DNA of 64,000 nucleotides, from contig CP011020.1 of NCBI GenBank assembly GCA_001023535.1, forward strand, positions 2,989,734 through 3,053,733. Reading direction: 5' to 3'. The notes beneath the pieces are model-generated. The model saw nothing but the letters and a program-made list of their open reading frames with translations, searched no databases and was not told the DNA's origin. Made by a program: the position numbers and the translations under genes. The first letter of the stretch is position 1. Every line of letters starts with the position of its first letter. Origin of the DNA: Pseudomonas chlororaphis (GTDB lineage: Bacteria; Pseudomonadota; Gammaproteobacteria; Pseudomonadales; Pseudomonadaceae). Shown piece after piece: positions 37,899 through 47,285 of the stretch.

Positions 37899-37934
37899 AA
37901 AAACGGGCAGTACACCCAATAGAGTGTCTGCCCG
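37899..37934 (-). terminator. Terminator of dcd
   Basis: On the minus strand CGGGCAGACACTC and GGGTGTACTGCCCG form a stem with TATT loop, followed by TTTTT. It begins 28 bp after the dcd stop. Confidence 0.85.
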
Positions 37935-37961
37935 CCCAGGAATTCCCACTGTTCGTCAGAA

Positions 37962-38528
37962 TCAGGTCCGCGGCAGTGTCACGCCGCGCTGGCCCTGGTA
38001 CTTGCCGCCACGGTCCTTGTAGGACACTTCGCACTCTTCATCGGATTCGAGGAACAACATCTGCGCCACACCCTCGTTGGCATAGATTTTCGCCGGTAGG
38101 GTCGTGGTGTTGGAGAATTCCAGGGTGACGTGGCCTTCCCACTCGGGTTCCAGCGGCGTGACGTTGACGATGATGCCGCAGCGAGCATAGGTGCTCTTGC
38201 CCAGGCAGATGGTCAGGACATTGCGCGGGATGCGGAAGTACTCGACGGTACGGGCCAGGGCGAAGGAGTTCGGCGGGATGATGCAGACGTCGCTCTTGAT
38301 GTCGACGAAGCTTTTCTCATCGAAATTCTTCGGATCGACGGTGGCCGAATTGATGTTGGTGAACACCTTGAATTCGTCGGCGCAGCGCACGTCGTAGCCA
38401 TAGCTGGAGACGCCGAAGGAAATCAGCCGGTCGGGGCCTTCGCCACGCATCTGGCGCTCGACGAAGGGCTCGATCATGCCGTGCTCTTGCGCCATGCGGC
38501 GAATCCACTTGTCCGATTTGATGCTCAT
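37962..38528 (-). CDS. dcd: Dcd, dCTP deaminase
   Basis: A 188-residue trimeric enzyme that deaminates dCTP to dUTP for dTTP synthesis. Family blocks: [22 protein letters not shown] at the N-terminus, [32 protein letters not shown], and the catalytic Glu region [11 protein letters not shown]. Length is standard. It is followed by its own terminator. Confidence 0.97.
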   Translation of the reverse strand: MSIKSDKWIRRMAQEHGMIEPFVERQMRGEGPDRLISFGVSSYGYDVRCADEFKVFTNINSATVDPKNFDEKSFVDIKSDVCIIPPNSFALARTVEYFRIPRNVLTICLGKSTYARCGIIVNVTPLEPEWEGHVTLEFSNTTTLPAKIYANEGVAQMLFLESDEECEVSYKDRGGKYQGQRGVTLPRT

Positions 38529-38881
38529 GGCGGGTTCCTGAATAGCGAGGTGGAAAAAAGACGTCCGGCATCTTACCGGGGCATGGGGCCGGGTTCAAAG
38601 CGCGGGACGCAAATCTCGCCGATCCGCCGGGATTTCCAAGGGCTGGCGACCCGCGCCTTGGCCGTCAGTCACCAAAACCGAGAAACCTTCGCAAAGACCA
38701 TTGGCACGTTCCGGAAAAAGGGTTAAGGTGGCGTCACTGTGCTGCTTGTGTCACTGAGAATCTCTACACGATATGTTGAATTTCGATCCAACCATCTACA
38801 AGAATTTTTCCTGCTCTTTGCACTCAGTCTCGGCCAGGGTTCTTCCTGAGTCGCAGTTATCTTTGTTCAAGGAGTTACACC
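38529..38881 (+). other. 353-bp gap: cold-shock gene leader
   Basis: The part near dcd (38529-38700) shows nothing. The part from about 38740 is AT-richer, contains GTCACTGAGAATCTC and ends with TTCAAGGAGTTACACC directly before the cold-shock start. Cold-shock genes of this type have long structured leader mRNAs that control translation at low temperature. That is likely here, but the promoter could not be placed. Confidence 0.45.
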
Positions 38882-39091
38882 ATGTCTAATCGCCAAACCG
38901 GTACCGTTAAGTGGTTCAACGATGAAAAAGGCTTCGGCTTCATCACTCCACAATCCGGTGACGACCTGTTCGTTCACTTCAAAGCTATCCAATCCGACGG
39001 CTTCAAAAGCCTGAAAGAAGGCCAACAGGTTTCTTTCATCGCTACCCGCGGTCAGAAAGGCATGCAAGCTGAAGAAGTACAAGTTATCTAA
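38882..39091 (+). CDS. Cold-shock protein (CspA family)
   Basis: A 69-residue single-stranded nucleic acid-binding protein. RNP1 is KGFGFIT and RNP2 is DLFVHFKAI. Length and the [12 protein letters not shown] start match CspA/CapB of pseudomonads. It acts as an RNA chaperone, and the strong AAGGAG ribosome site fits high expression. A terminator follows. Confidence 0.96.
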   Translation: MSNRQTGTVKWFNDEKGFGFITPQSGDDLFVHFKAIQSDGFKSLKEGQQVSFIATRGQKGMQAEEVQVI

Positions 39092-39108
39092 CTTGTCCTT
39101 GCTTTAGT

Positions 39109-39141
39109 AAAAAGCCCCGCCCTCAAAAGCGGGGCTTTTTT
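39109..39141 (+). terminator. Terminator of the cold-shock gene
   Basis: AAAAGCCCCGC-CCTCAAAA-GCGGGGCTTTTTT: a strong GC stem with T-run 18 bp after the stop. Confidence 0.95.
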
Positions 39142-39173
39142 GTGCCCGAGTGTTTTGTTCAAGCGCATAAAAA

Positions 39174-39267
39174 ACCTGTGGGAGCGAGCTTGCTCGCGAA
39201 AGCGTTGTACCAGCCACCATAAAAGGTACTGATCGAACGCTTTCGCGAGCAAGCCCGCCCCCACAGG
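39174..39267. repeat. REPIN (paired inverted REP)
   Basis: ACCTGTGGGAGCGAGCTTGCTCGCG and the reverse arm CGCGAGCAAGCCCGCCCCCACAGG enclose a short spacer that itself begins and ends with AAGCG/CGCTT. Confidence 0.9.
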
Positions 39268-39289
39268 AGAGGATGGCTTCAGGCCGGCG

Positions 39290-40297
39290 TTACCAGGTCA
39301 CGCCAAACCCCGCCGTATAGCGGGTCTTGCTCAGGTCGCTGTCCTCGGTCCCGTCGATGACATCCTTCTCGGCCTTGAGGTTGAGCGACGCCCAATCGGT
39401 GACCTTGTAGCGCAGGCCCATCTCGGCGTCGTAGGCGTATTCGGCCACGCCGGACAGCGGCTTGCCCACCTCGCCATTGGTGAAGAACTCGACACGCTTG
39501 CCAATCAGGTAGCGGTTGTAGTCCCACTTCATGGCCACGGAATAGAAGTTGTCCTTGCCACCGTCTCGGTACTCGTAGTCCGTGCGGTTGAGCAGCGAGC
39601 CCAGCGAGAACGCCCCCAGCTCGTCGTCCCAGAACTGGTAGCCCGGACCGGTACCCACCACGCGTTGACGGGCCAGGTCCTCGACCTTGTCACGCTTGTA
39701 GTTGAGTCGCCCCTGCCAGAACCACTTATCCGTCAGGAACCGGTCCAGGGAGTATTCCAGGCGCCAGTTGTCGGTCGACACCACGTCATCCTGGAACTCG
39801 CGGTTGTATTCGCCTTCGGCGTTATGCCGCCATCGGCCATGGCGCGCCGAGGTCTTGAAGTCGATGTCGTAATCGTCGGTATCGTTTTCCGCGCGCTTGT
39901 AATCCAGCGCGGCATCGATATTGCCTTTCCAGACGAGGTCTTCGACCACCGGCTTGGGCTTGAGGATCTGCTGGATACTGGCCAGCTCGACGGTCTTGGG
40001 CGCCTCGCCATTGGCCAGCGTCACCTTGCCATCCTCGGCCGCGTGCAGCGCCTTGGCCTTCTCGCCGGTGTAGGCATCCTGTTTGACCAGCAGTTGCTGG
40101 TCGCTCTCCAGGGTCTTGACCTGTTTCCAATCAATGGGAACCGCCCCGGCGTAATCGGTCTGGATCAGCAATTTGCCGCCATCGAAAACGGTGATCTTGC
40201 CGCTGAGCTTGTCGCCGTTCTTCAACCAGACAGTGTCGGCGAGCAAGGGCATGGAGGCGCTGGTAACAGCTAGGCACAGCAGGGTTCTGGACAACAT
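39290..40297 (-). CDS. DUF481 outer-membrane protein
   Basis: A 335-residue protein with a signal peptide (MLSRTLLCLAVTSASMPLLA). The N-terminal ~80 residues are a small beta domain (DKLSGKITVFDGGKLLIQTDY); the rest is a DUF481 beta-barrel of about ten strands (FKTSARHGRWRHNAEGEYNREF ... TRYTAGFGVTW, ending with an aromatic residue as in outer membrane proteins). DUF481 proteins are salt-stress-induced barrels in several bacteria. Function unproven. Confidence 0.88.
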   Translation of the reverse strand: MLSRTLLCLAVTSASMPLLADTVWLKNGDKLSGKITVFDGGKLLIQTDYAGAVPIDWKQVKTLESDQQLLVKQDAYTGEKAKALHAAEDGKVTLANGEAPKTVELASIQQILKPKPVVEDLVWKGNIDAALDYKRAENDTDDYDIDFKTSARHGRWRHNAEGEYNREFQDDVVSTDNWRLEYSLDRFLTDKWFWQGRLNYKRDKVEDLARQRVVGTGPGYQFWDDELGAFSLGSLLNRTDYEYRDGGKDNFYSVAMKWDYNRYLIGKRVEFFTNGEVGKPLSGVAEYAYDAEMGLRYKVTDWASLNLKAEKDVIDGTEDSDLSKTRYTAGFGVTW

Positions 40298-40458
40298 AAG
40301 CGTATAAAGAGCTCAAGTTTGCGATAAAAAGGCGGCATTATCCCCCAGGACGACACCTTAGGAACGACTGACCCGAGTATTTCGAATGAGTTCATTTCTC
40401 AATCGTCCCTGTAGGAATTAATCTACAGACGGGCACTACCTCATCAGGAATCCAACCC

Positions 40459-40812
40459 GTGACCGATACCCCAGCGGCGCCCGAGAATGCCGCCCAGATT
40501 CGCCGCACCACCCTGTACCTGACCCTGGCCCAAGTGCCCGCCGGCAAGGTGGTCACCTACGGTCAACTGGCTGAAATGGCGGGCCTGGGCCGGGCTGCGC
40601 GCTGGGTGGGGCGCACGCTCAGCCAACTGCCGGACGACACCAAGCTGCCCTGGCACCGGGTCCTGGGCGCCGGCGGTCGGATCAGCCTGCCGGTGGGCAG
40701 CGCGTCAGGGGACGAACAACGCGCGCGCCTGCGCACGGAAGGGATCAGTGTCCTGAACAATCGTGTTGATATTCAGCGCCATGGCTGGCGCCCGGTAGAG
40801 CACAGCGGTTAG
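40459..40812 (+). CDS. Alkyltransferase-like (ATL) MGMT-family protein
   Basis: A 117-residue protein of the C-terminal MGMT domain, including the helix-turn-helix VPAGKVVTYGQLAEMAGLGRAAR. The acceptor motif PCHR of alkyltransferases is here PWHRVLG, with Trp in place of Cys, so it cannot remove alkyl groups. ATL proteins instead bind O6-alkylguanine and hand it to nucleotide excision repair. Start is GTG with AGGAATCC ahead. It precedes ampG by 44 bp. Confidence 0.9.
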   Translation: MTDTPAAPENAAQIRRTTLYLTLAQVPAGKVVTYGQLAEMAGLGRAARWVGRTLSQLPDDTKLPWHRVLGAGGRISLPVGSASGDEQRARLRTEGISVLNNRVDIQRHGWRPVEHSG

Positions 40813-40856
40813 AGTGCGCGCTTTGTTTTCGCAATTTTTGAGGCAGACTCCAGCCC

Positions 40857-42416
40857 ATGCCCCGTAAAACCTGGCGCGCCGCCCTCGCCGCCTATGCCAG
40901 TCCCTCGACGCTCGTGCTGTTGCTGCTTGGCTTCGCTGCCGGCTTGCCGTACATGCTGGTGTTTTCCACGCTTTCGGTCTGGTTGCGCGAGGCCGGCGTG
41001 GCTCGCGAAACCATCGGTTACGCGAGCCTGATCGGCCTGGCGTACGCCTTCAAATGGGTCTGGTCGCCGCTGCTCGACCAATGGCGCCTGCCGCTCCTGG
41101 GCAAGCTCGGGCGCCGCCGCTCCTGGCTGGTGCTCTCCCAGGCACTGGTGATCCTGGGCCTGGTGGGCATGGGCTTCTGCGACCCACAAAAACACCTGTC
41201 CTGGCTGATCGCGATCGCGGTGCTGGTCGCCTTTGCCTCGGCCACCCAGGACATCGCCGTCGACGCTTACCGCCTGGAGATCGCCGACGACACCCGCCAG
41301 GCGGCCCTCGCCGCCAGCTACATGTCCGGCTACCGCGTCGCCGCGCTGCTGGCCACCGCTGGCGCGCTGTTCTTCGCCGAAGGCTTCGGTTCCACCGGCT
41401 TCAGCTACAAGCACTCGGCCTGGGCCGGCACCTACCTGCTGTTCGGCGTGCTGATGGTGCCGGCGCTGCTCACCTCGCTGTTCATGCGCGAACCGCCGGT
41501 GCCGTTGCGCACCCAGTTGCAAGCCGGGCGCTACACCTTTGCCCATCAACTGGCGTCGGTGTTCGTGCTGATCATCTTGCTGGTGTCGGTGCCGGCGATG
41601 TTCACCCAGCTCTACAACACCGATTTTGCCAGCGTGCTGTTCGAGGGCGTCAGCCTGCTCGACCTGCTGCTCGAAGACCGCGCCTTCCTGCGGGCCATCC
41701 TCTATATCATCCTGACCTCCCTGTGCCTGTCGGCCATGGGCCGACGCGGGCTGGCGCCCGTGCTCACGCCGGTCAACGACTTCATCCTGCGCTACCGCTG
41801 GCAGGCCTTGCTGCTGCTGGGCTTGATCGCGACCTATCGGATGTCCGACACGGTGATGGGGGTCATGGCCAACGTCTTCTACATCGACCAAGGCTTCACC
41901 AAGGACCAGATCGCCAGCGTCAGCAAGATCTTCGGCCTGATCATGACCCTGGTCGGCGCCGGCATGGGCGGCCTGCTGATCGTCCGTTTCGGCATCCTGC
42001 CGATCCTGTTCATCGGCGGCGTGGCGTCGGCCGCCACCAACATCCTGTTCCTGATGCTCACCGACATGGGCGCCAACCTGAAGATGCTGATCGTCACCAT
42101 CTCCCTGGACAATTTCAGTTCCGGCCTGGCGACTTCGGCCTTCGTCGCCTACCTGTCGAGCCTGACCAACCTGAAATTCTCCGCTACCCAGTACGCCCTG
42201 CTCAGCTCGATCATGCTGTTGCTGCCGCGCCTGATCGGTGGTTATTCGGGGGTGATGGTGGAGAAGTTCGGCTACCACACCTTCTTCCTGATCACCGCCC
42301 TGCTCGGCGTGCCAACCCTGGTGCTGATCGCCCTGCACTGGTTTCAGGAGAACCGGCGCCAGCAGGCGGCGCCAGCCGCGGAGCCGACGCCGACCCGCCC
42401 GGCGCAAGAGTCGTAG
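40857..42416 (+). CDS. ampG: AmpG, muropeptide MFS permease
   Basis: A 519-residue inner-membrane major facilitator with ~12-14 helices. AmpG imports GlcNAc-anhydroMurNAc peptides for cell wall recycling and so influences AmpC induction. Family features: LGFAAGLPYMLVFSTLSVWLREAGV, DPQKHLSWLIAIAVLVAFASATQDIAVDAYRLEI, and KDQIASVSKIFGLIMTLVGA. The length fits AmpG of pseudomonads. Start is at 40857 with GGCAGA upstream. Confidence 0.95.
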   Translation: MPRKTWRAALAAYASPSTLVLLLLGFAAGLPYMLVFSTLSVWLREAGVARETIGYASLIGLAYAFKWVWSPLLDQWRLPLLGKLGRRRSWLVLSQALVILGLVGMGFCDPQKHLSWLIAIAVLVAFASATQDIAVDAYRLEIADDTRQAALAASYMSGYRVAALLATAGALFFAEGFGSTGFSYKHSAWAGTYLLFGVLMVPALLTSLFMREPPVPLRTQLQAGRYTFAHQLASVFVLIILLVSVPAMFTQLYNTDFASVLFEGVSLLDLLLEDRAFLRAILYIILTSLCLSAMGRRGLAPVLTPVNDFILRYRWQALLLLGLIATYRMSDTVMGVMANVFYIDQGFTKDQIASVSKIFGLIMTLVGAGMGGLLIVRFGILPILFIGGVASAATNILFLMLTDMGANLKMLIVTISLDNFSSGLATSAFVAYLSSLTNLKFSATQYALLSSIMLLLPRLIGGYSGVMVEKFGYHTFFLITALLGVPTLVLIALHWFQENRRQQAAPAAEPTPTRPAQES

Positions 42417-42544
42417 GAAACGTCAGCAGACGCCGTTGAAACCGGCGTTTGCACCCGGCGACCGCCCACGCGCCTGTACGCCAGGGCATCTCGCCCGTAC
42501 AATGCTCCGTCACTTCTAGTCTCAGCAACCGACAACGGCCAACC

Positions 42545-44260
<1,716 letters not shown>

Positions 44261-44277
44261 GACCAGATAGAGACGTC

Positions 44278-45231
44278 ATGTTCAAGCGAAACACCTTAGG
44301 CCTCGGTGGCGCCGCCCTGTGCGGCGCCCTGCTGGTCAGCGGCTGTGCCAACCAGATGTCACAACGCAGCGAGCACGAAGAGCGGGTCGAGCGCAAATTG
44401 CTCGACCACAGCTTGCAGATCGACGTGGGCGAACCCAAGGTGCTCGACCTGCCGCAGCGTCGGGTGCGCATCAATGAGCAGAAGACCTTCGAAGTCACCG
44501 AGTTCGAGGTCACGCGCCATTACGACCGCTATACGCCTTACCAACCCTGGCGGGAGGTCTACGAGATCCCGCTGGGCGCGGTGGCCGTGGTGGCTGGTAT
44601 CGGCGCGAACGTGGTCAACGTGTTCGCCCTGGGCAACCTGCCGGACACCGTGACCCGTGACTGGCTCAGCTACGGTGTCGCCGGTCTCAACCCGTTCATG
44701 AACGTCCCCTCCCACGGCCGCGCCCAGCAGAACCTGGCGGGCATCGACGAAGTCCAGCGCGACAAGCGGACGGAGCACTCGAGCCTGCCCTGGAGCGAAC
44801 GTCCGGTAGAGGTCAAGGCCGCCCGGCAGACCTTCGAGCTGAGCACCGACCGCAATGGCGTGCTGCGCCTGAACCTGCTGGAAAGCCCGTTCGCCGAGCA
44901 GGACCTGAGCCAGTTCGGCAAGTTGCAGATCAGCGTGACCGACGCCCAGGACGAGGTCCATACCGACTCATCCCTGAGCATCAGCAGCACGTTGCGCAGC
45001 AAGCTGGTGGAAGCGCATGCACTGATCTACGACGACCTGGAAGACGACGAGGTGAGCCAGTGGGTGCATCGGGTCAAGCGCCTGTCGGAATTGGGGCTTG
45101 AAGAAGAAGCCAGCGAACTGGAACAGAGCCTGATCGAACTGACGCGCAACGATCCGGAACTGCAGACCGAGTTCATGAAGGCACTGACCAAGGATGGCGG
45201 CCGGCTGGTTGCGGATCCCGGAGCCCATTGA
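44278..45231 (+). CDS. Putative lipoprotein downstream of proS
   Basis: A 317-residue exported protein with lipobox LVSGC (Cys22). It is followed by a charged helix (QMSQRSEHEERVERKLL), a hydrophobic stretch VAVVAGIGANVVNVFALG that may span or insert in the membrane, and an acidic C-terminal helical region. It is the conserved neighbour of proS in pseudomonads (PA0957-like position). No function known. Gap to proS is 17 bp, so it is probably cotranscribed. Confidence 0.78.
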   Translation: MFKRNTLGLGGAALCGALLVSGCANQMSQRSEHEERVERKLLDHSLQIDVGEPKVLDLPQRRVRINEQKTFEVTEFEVTRHYDRYTPYQPWREVYEIPLGAVAVVAGIGANVVNVFALGNLPDTVTRDWLSYGVAGLNPFMNVPSHGRAQQNLAGIDEVQRDKRTEHSSLPWSERPVEVKAARQTFELSTDRNGVLRLNLLESPFAEQDLSQFGKLQISVTDAQDEVHTDSSLSISSTLRSKLVEAHALIYDDLEDDEVSQWVHRVKRLSELGLEEEASELEQSLIELTRNDPELQTEFMKALTKDGGRLVADPGAH

Positions 45232-45237
45232 CCTCTC

Positions 45238-45369
45238 TGTGGCGAGGGAGCTTGCTCCCGCTGGGCTGCGCAGCAGCCCTAAAACAGATGACCCAACTTA
45301 TCTGAAACATCCCGGTGATCGGGTTGAGGGCCGCTACGCGGCCCAGCGGGAGCAAGCTCCCTCGCCACA
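45238..45369. repeat. Long inverted repeat (GTGGCGAGGGAGCTTGCTCCC type)
   Basis: Arms TGTGGCGAGGGAGCTTGCTCCC and complement around a ~90-bp interior with an inner CTGCGCAGCAGC hairpin. It lies between the lipoprotein gene and dinB (convergent). Confidence 0.9.
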
Positions 45370-45401
45370 AAAGCGCCTCTGCGCTGTTCTGTTCGGCAAC
45401 C

Positions 45402-46463
45402 TCACCGCTCAAACAACTCCAACTGCTCGAACCCTCCACGCAAATCTTCCAGCCGCACCCCTATCCCCAATAACCGCACCGGCTTGCCGCCACGGTTGAA
45501 GGCCTGGGTCAGCAGCAGTTGATAGCTGCCCAGATCCCGCCCTGCCCCGGCCTGTTCGAGGGTGGTCTGGGTGAAGTCGTGGAATTTGACTTTGACGAAC
45601 GGCTTGCCCGGGCGGTAACTGCTGTCGATCCGGGCCATTCGGCCGCTGAGGGTTTGCATCAGCTCGGGCAGCTTGTCCAGGCAGCTCGCCAGATCAGGCA
45701 GGTCGACATCGTAGGTGTTTTCCACACTGATGGACTGCCGCCGGCTGTCATTGTGCACCAGGCGCTCGTCGATCCCACGGGCCAGGCTCCAGAGTCGCTC
45801 GCCGAAACTGCCAAATTCGCGCACCAGCGCCAGCTTGTCCCACTGACGCAAGTGCAGGCAATCCATGATGCCAAGCCTGTTCAACTTGTCGGCGGTGACC
45901 TTGCCGACTCCGTGGAGCTTGCTCACCGGCAGGGCCGACACGAAGTCCTCGACCTGGTCGGGGGTGATCACGAACAGCCCGTTGGGCTTTTTCCAGTCGC
46001 TGGCGATCTTGGCCAGGAACTTGTTCGGTGCCACACCGGCAGAGACCGTGATGTGCAACTGATTGGAAACACGCCGCCGGATGTCCTGGGCGATGCGGGT
46101 GGCACTGCCGCCGAAATGGGCGCTGGCGGAAACGTCCAGATAGGCCTCATCCAGCGACAGTGGTTCGATCAGGTCGGTGTAGTCGCTGAAGATCGTATGG
46201 ATCTCCTTCGACGCTTCGCGATAGGCATCCATGCGCGGCTTGACGATGGTGAGGTCCGGGCAGAGCTTCAAGGCATGCCCGGACGACATCGCCGAGCGCA
46301 CGCCATAGGATCGCGCTTCGTAGTTGCAGGTGGCAATCACCCCACGCCGATCCGCCGAGCCGCCCACCGCCAGGGGTTTTCCGGCCAGCCGCGGGTCGTC
46401 GCGCATTTCGATGGCGGCATAGAAACAGTCACAGTCGACGTGGATGATCTTACGTTGCGTCAT
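45402..46463 (-). CDS. dinB: DinB, DNA polymerase IV
   Basis: A 353-residue Y-family translesion polymerase. Catalytic carboxylates are in HVDCDCFYAAIEMR and in EPLSLDEAYLDVS. Little-finger domain and the C-terminal beta-clamp binding tail (QLELFER, ending ...LFE) are present. It copies past damaged template bases. The start is close to the tRNA-fMet region, facing away from it. Confidence 0.96.
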   Translation of the reverse strand: MTQRKIIHVDCDCFYAAIEMRDDPRLAGKPLAVGGSADRRGVIATCNYEARSYGVRSAMSSGHALKLCPDLTIVKPRMDAYREASKEIHTIFSDYTDLIEPLSLDEAYLDVSASAHFGGSATRIAQDIRRRVSNQLHITVSAGVAPNKFLAKIASDWKKPNGLFVITPDQVEDFVSALPVSKLHGVGKVTADKLNRLGIMDCLHLRQWDKLALVREFGSFGERLWSLARGIDERLVHNDSRRQSISVENTYDVDLPDLASCLDKLPELMQTLSGRMARIDSSYRPGKPFVKVKFHDFTQTTLEQAGAGRDLGSYQLLLTQAFNRGGKPVRLLGIGVRLEDLRGGFEQLELFER

Positions 46464-46704
46464 AGCGAAGCGGAGCGTGGGACGAGTCGGGCCACCAGTA
46501 TCGCACCCATACCTGTATATAGCACCAGTAGTACGGAAAGATCGTTCGCCGGAACTCGAAAAGCCCTACATAAATGTGTTTTTTTAATCGCAACAAACGC
46601 CTCGATAGAGCGCGAGCCCTTGCCAGGCCTGCGTCACAGCGCGGTCGGCGTCCGCGCAGCCTGGCTAAGCGCTTGAAGCTGAAGAGATTTTTTGAACGTC
46701 GGGG

Positions 46705-46732
46705 TTGACACCTACGCGTTCCCCTGTAAAAT
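46705..46732 (+). promoter_or_regulatory. Sigma70 promoter of tRNA-fMet copy 1
   Basis: TTGACA (46705-46710), 16-bp spacer, TAAAAT (46727-46732), then a GC-rich discriminator GCCGCC. The tRNA starts 13 bp after the -10 box. Confidence 0.85.
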
Positions 46733-46745
46733 GCCGCCTCACAGA

Positions 46746-46822
<77 letters not shown>

Positions 46823-46828
46823 AACATC

Positions 46829-46861
46829 AAAAAAGGTCATTCGAAAGAATGGCCTTTTTTG
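46829..46861 (+). terminator. Terminator of tRNA-fMet copy 1
   Basis: AAAAAAGGTCATTC-GAAA-GAATGGCCTTTTTT hairpin with T-run directly after the tRNA. Confidence 0.92.
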
Positions 46862-47016
46862 TGCCTGGAAGTTTTTGCAGGCCCGCCACCATTTCCCTGT
46901 GGGACTGGGGCTGACCTGGAAACCCAGGCTGCAGGAAAATTTCCTTTTTGATTTCGCGCATTTACCTGCATCGCATGGGAACTGGCCACTTGTTTGACCC
47001 TAACCTCGTTTAACGG

Positions 47017-47044
47017 TTGACACTCAGGCGTTCGCCTGTAGAAT
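47017..47044 (+). promoter_or_regulatory. Sigma70 promoter of tRNA-fMet copy 2
   Basis: TTGACA (47017-47022), 16-bp spacer and TAGAAT (47039-47044), followed by GCCGCC as in copy 1. Confidence 0.85.
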
Positions 47045-47057
47045 GCCGCCACACAGA

Positions 47058-47134
<77 letters not shown>

Positions 47135-47143
47135 AATATCAAG

Positions 47144-47173
47144 AAAGGCTGCTCGAAAGAGCGGCCTTTTTTG
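47144..47173 (+). terminator. Terminator of tRNA-fMet copy 2
   Basis: AAAGGCTGCTC-GAAA-GAGCGGCCTTTTTT hairpin. It differs from copy 1 in stem sequence but shares the GAAA loop. Confidence 0.92.
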
Positions 47174-47285
47174 TGTCTGCTATAAAAGGCTACATTACAA
47201 ATTTTTTGTAATTATTTTCTGCCGCAGGGATTGGTAACTTGGCTGGATACCCCCATCCTGTCGCGCATAGCTCAAGAGGTGATTG

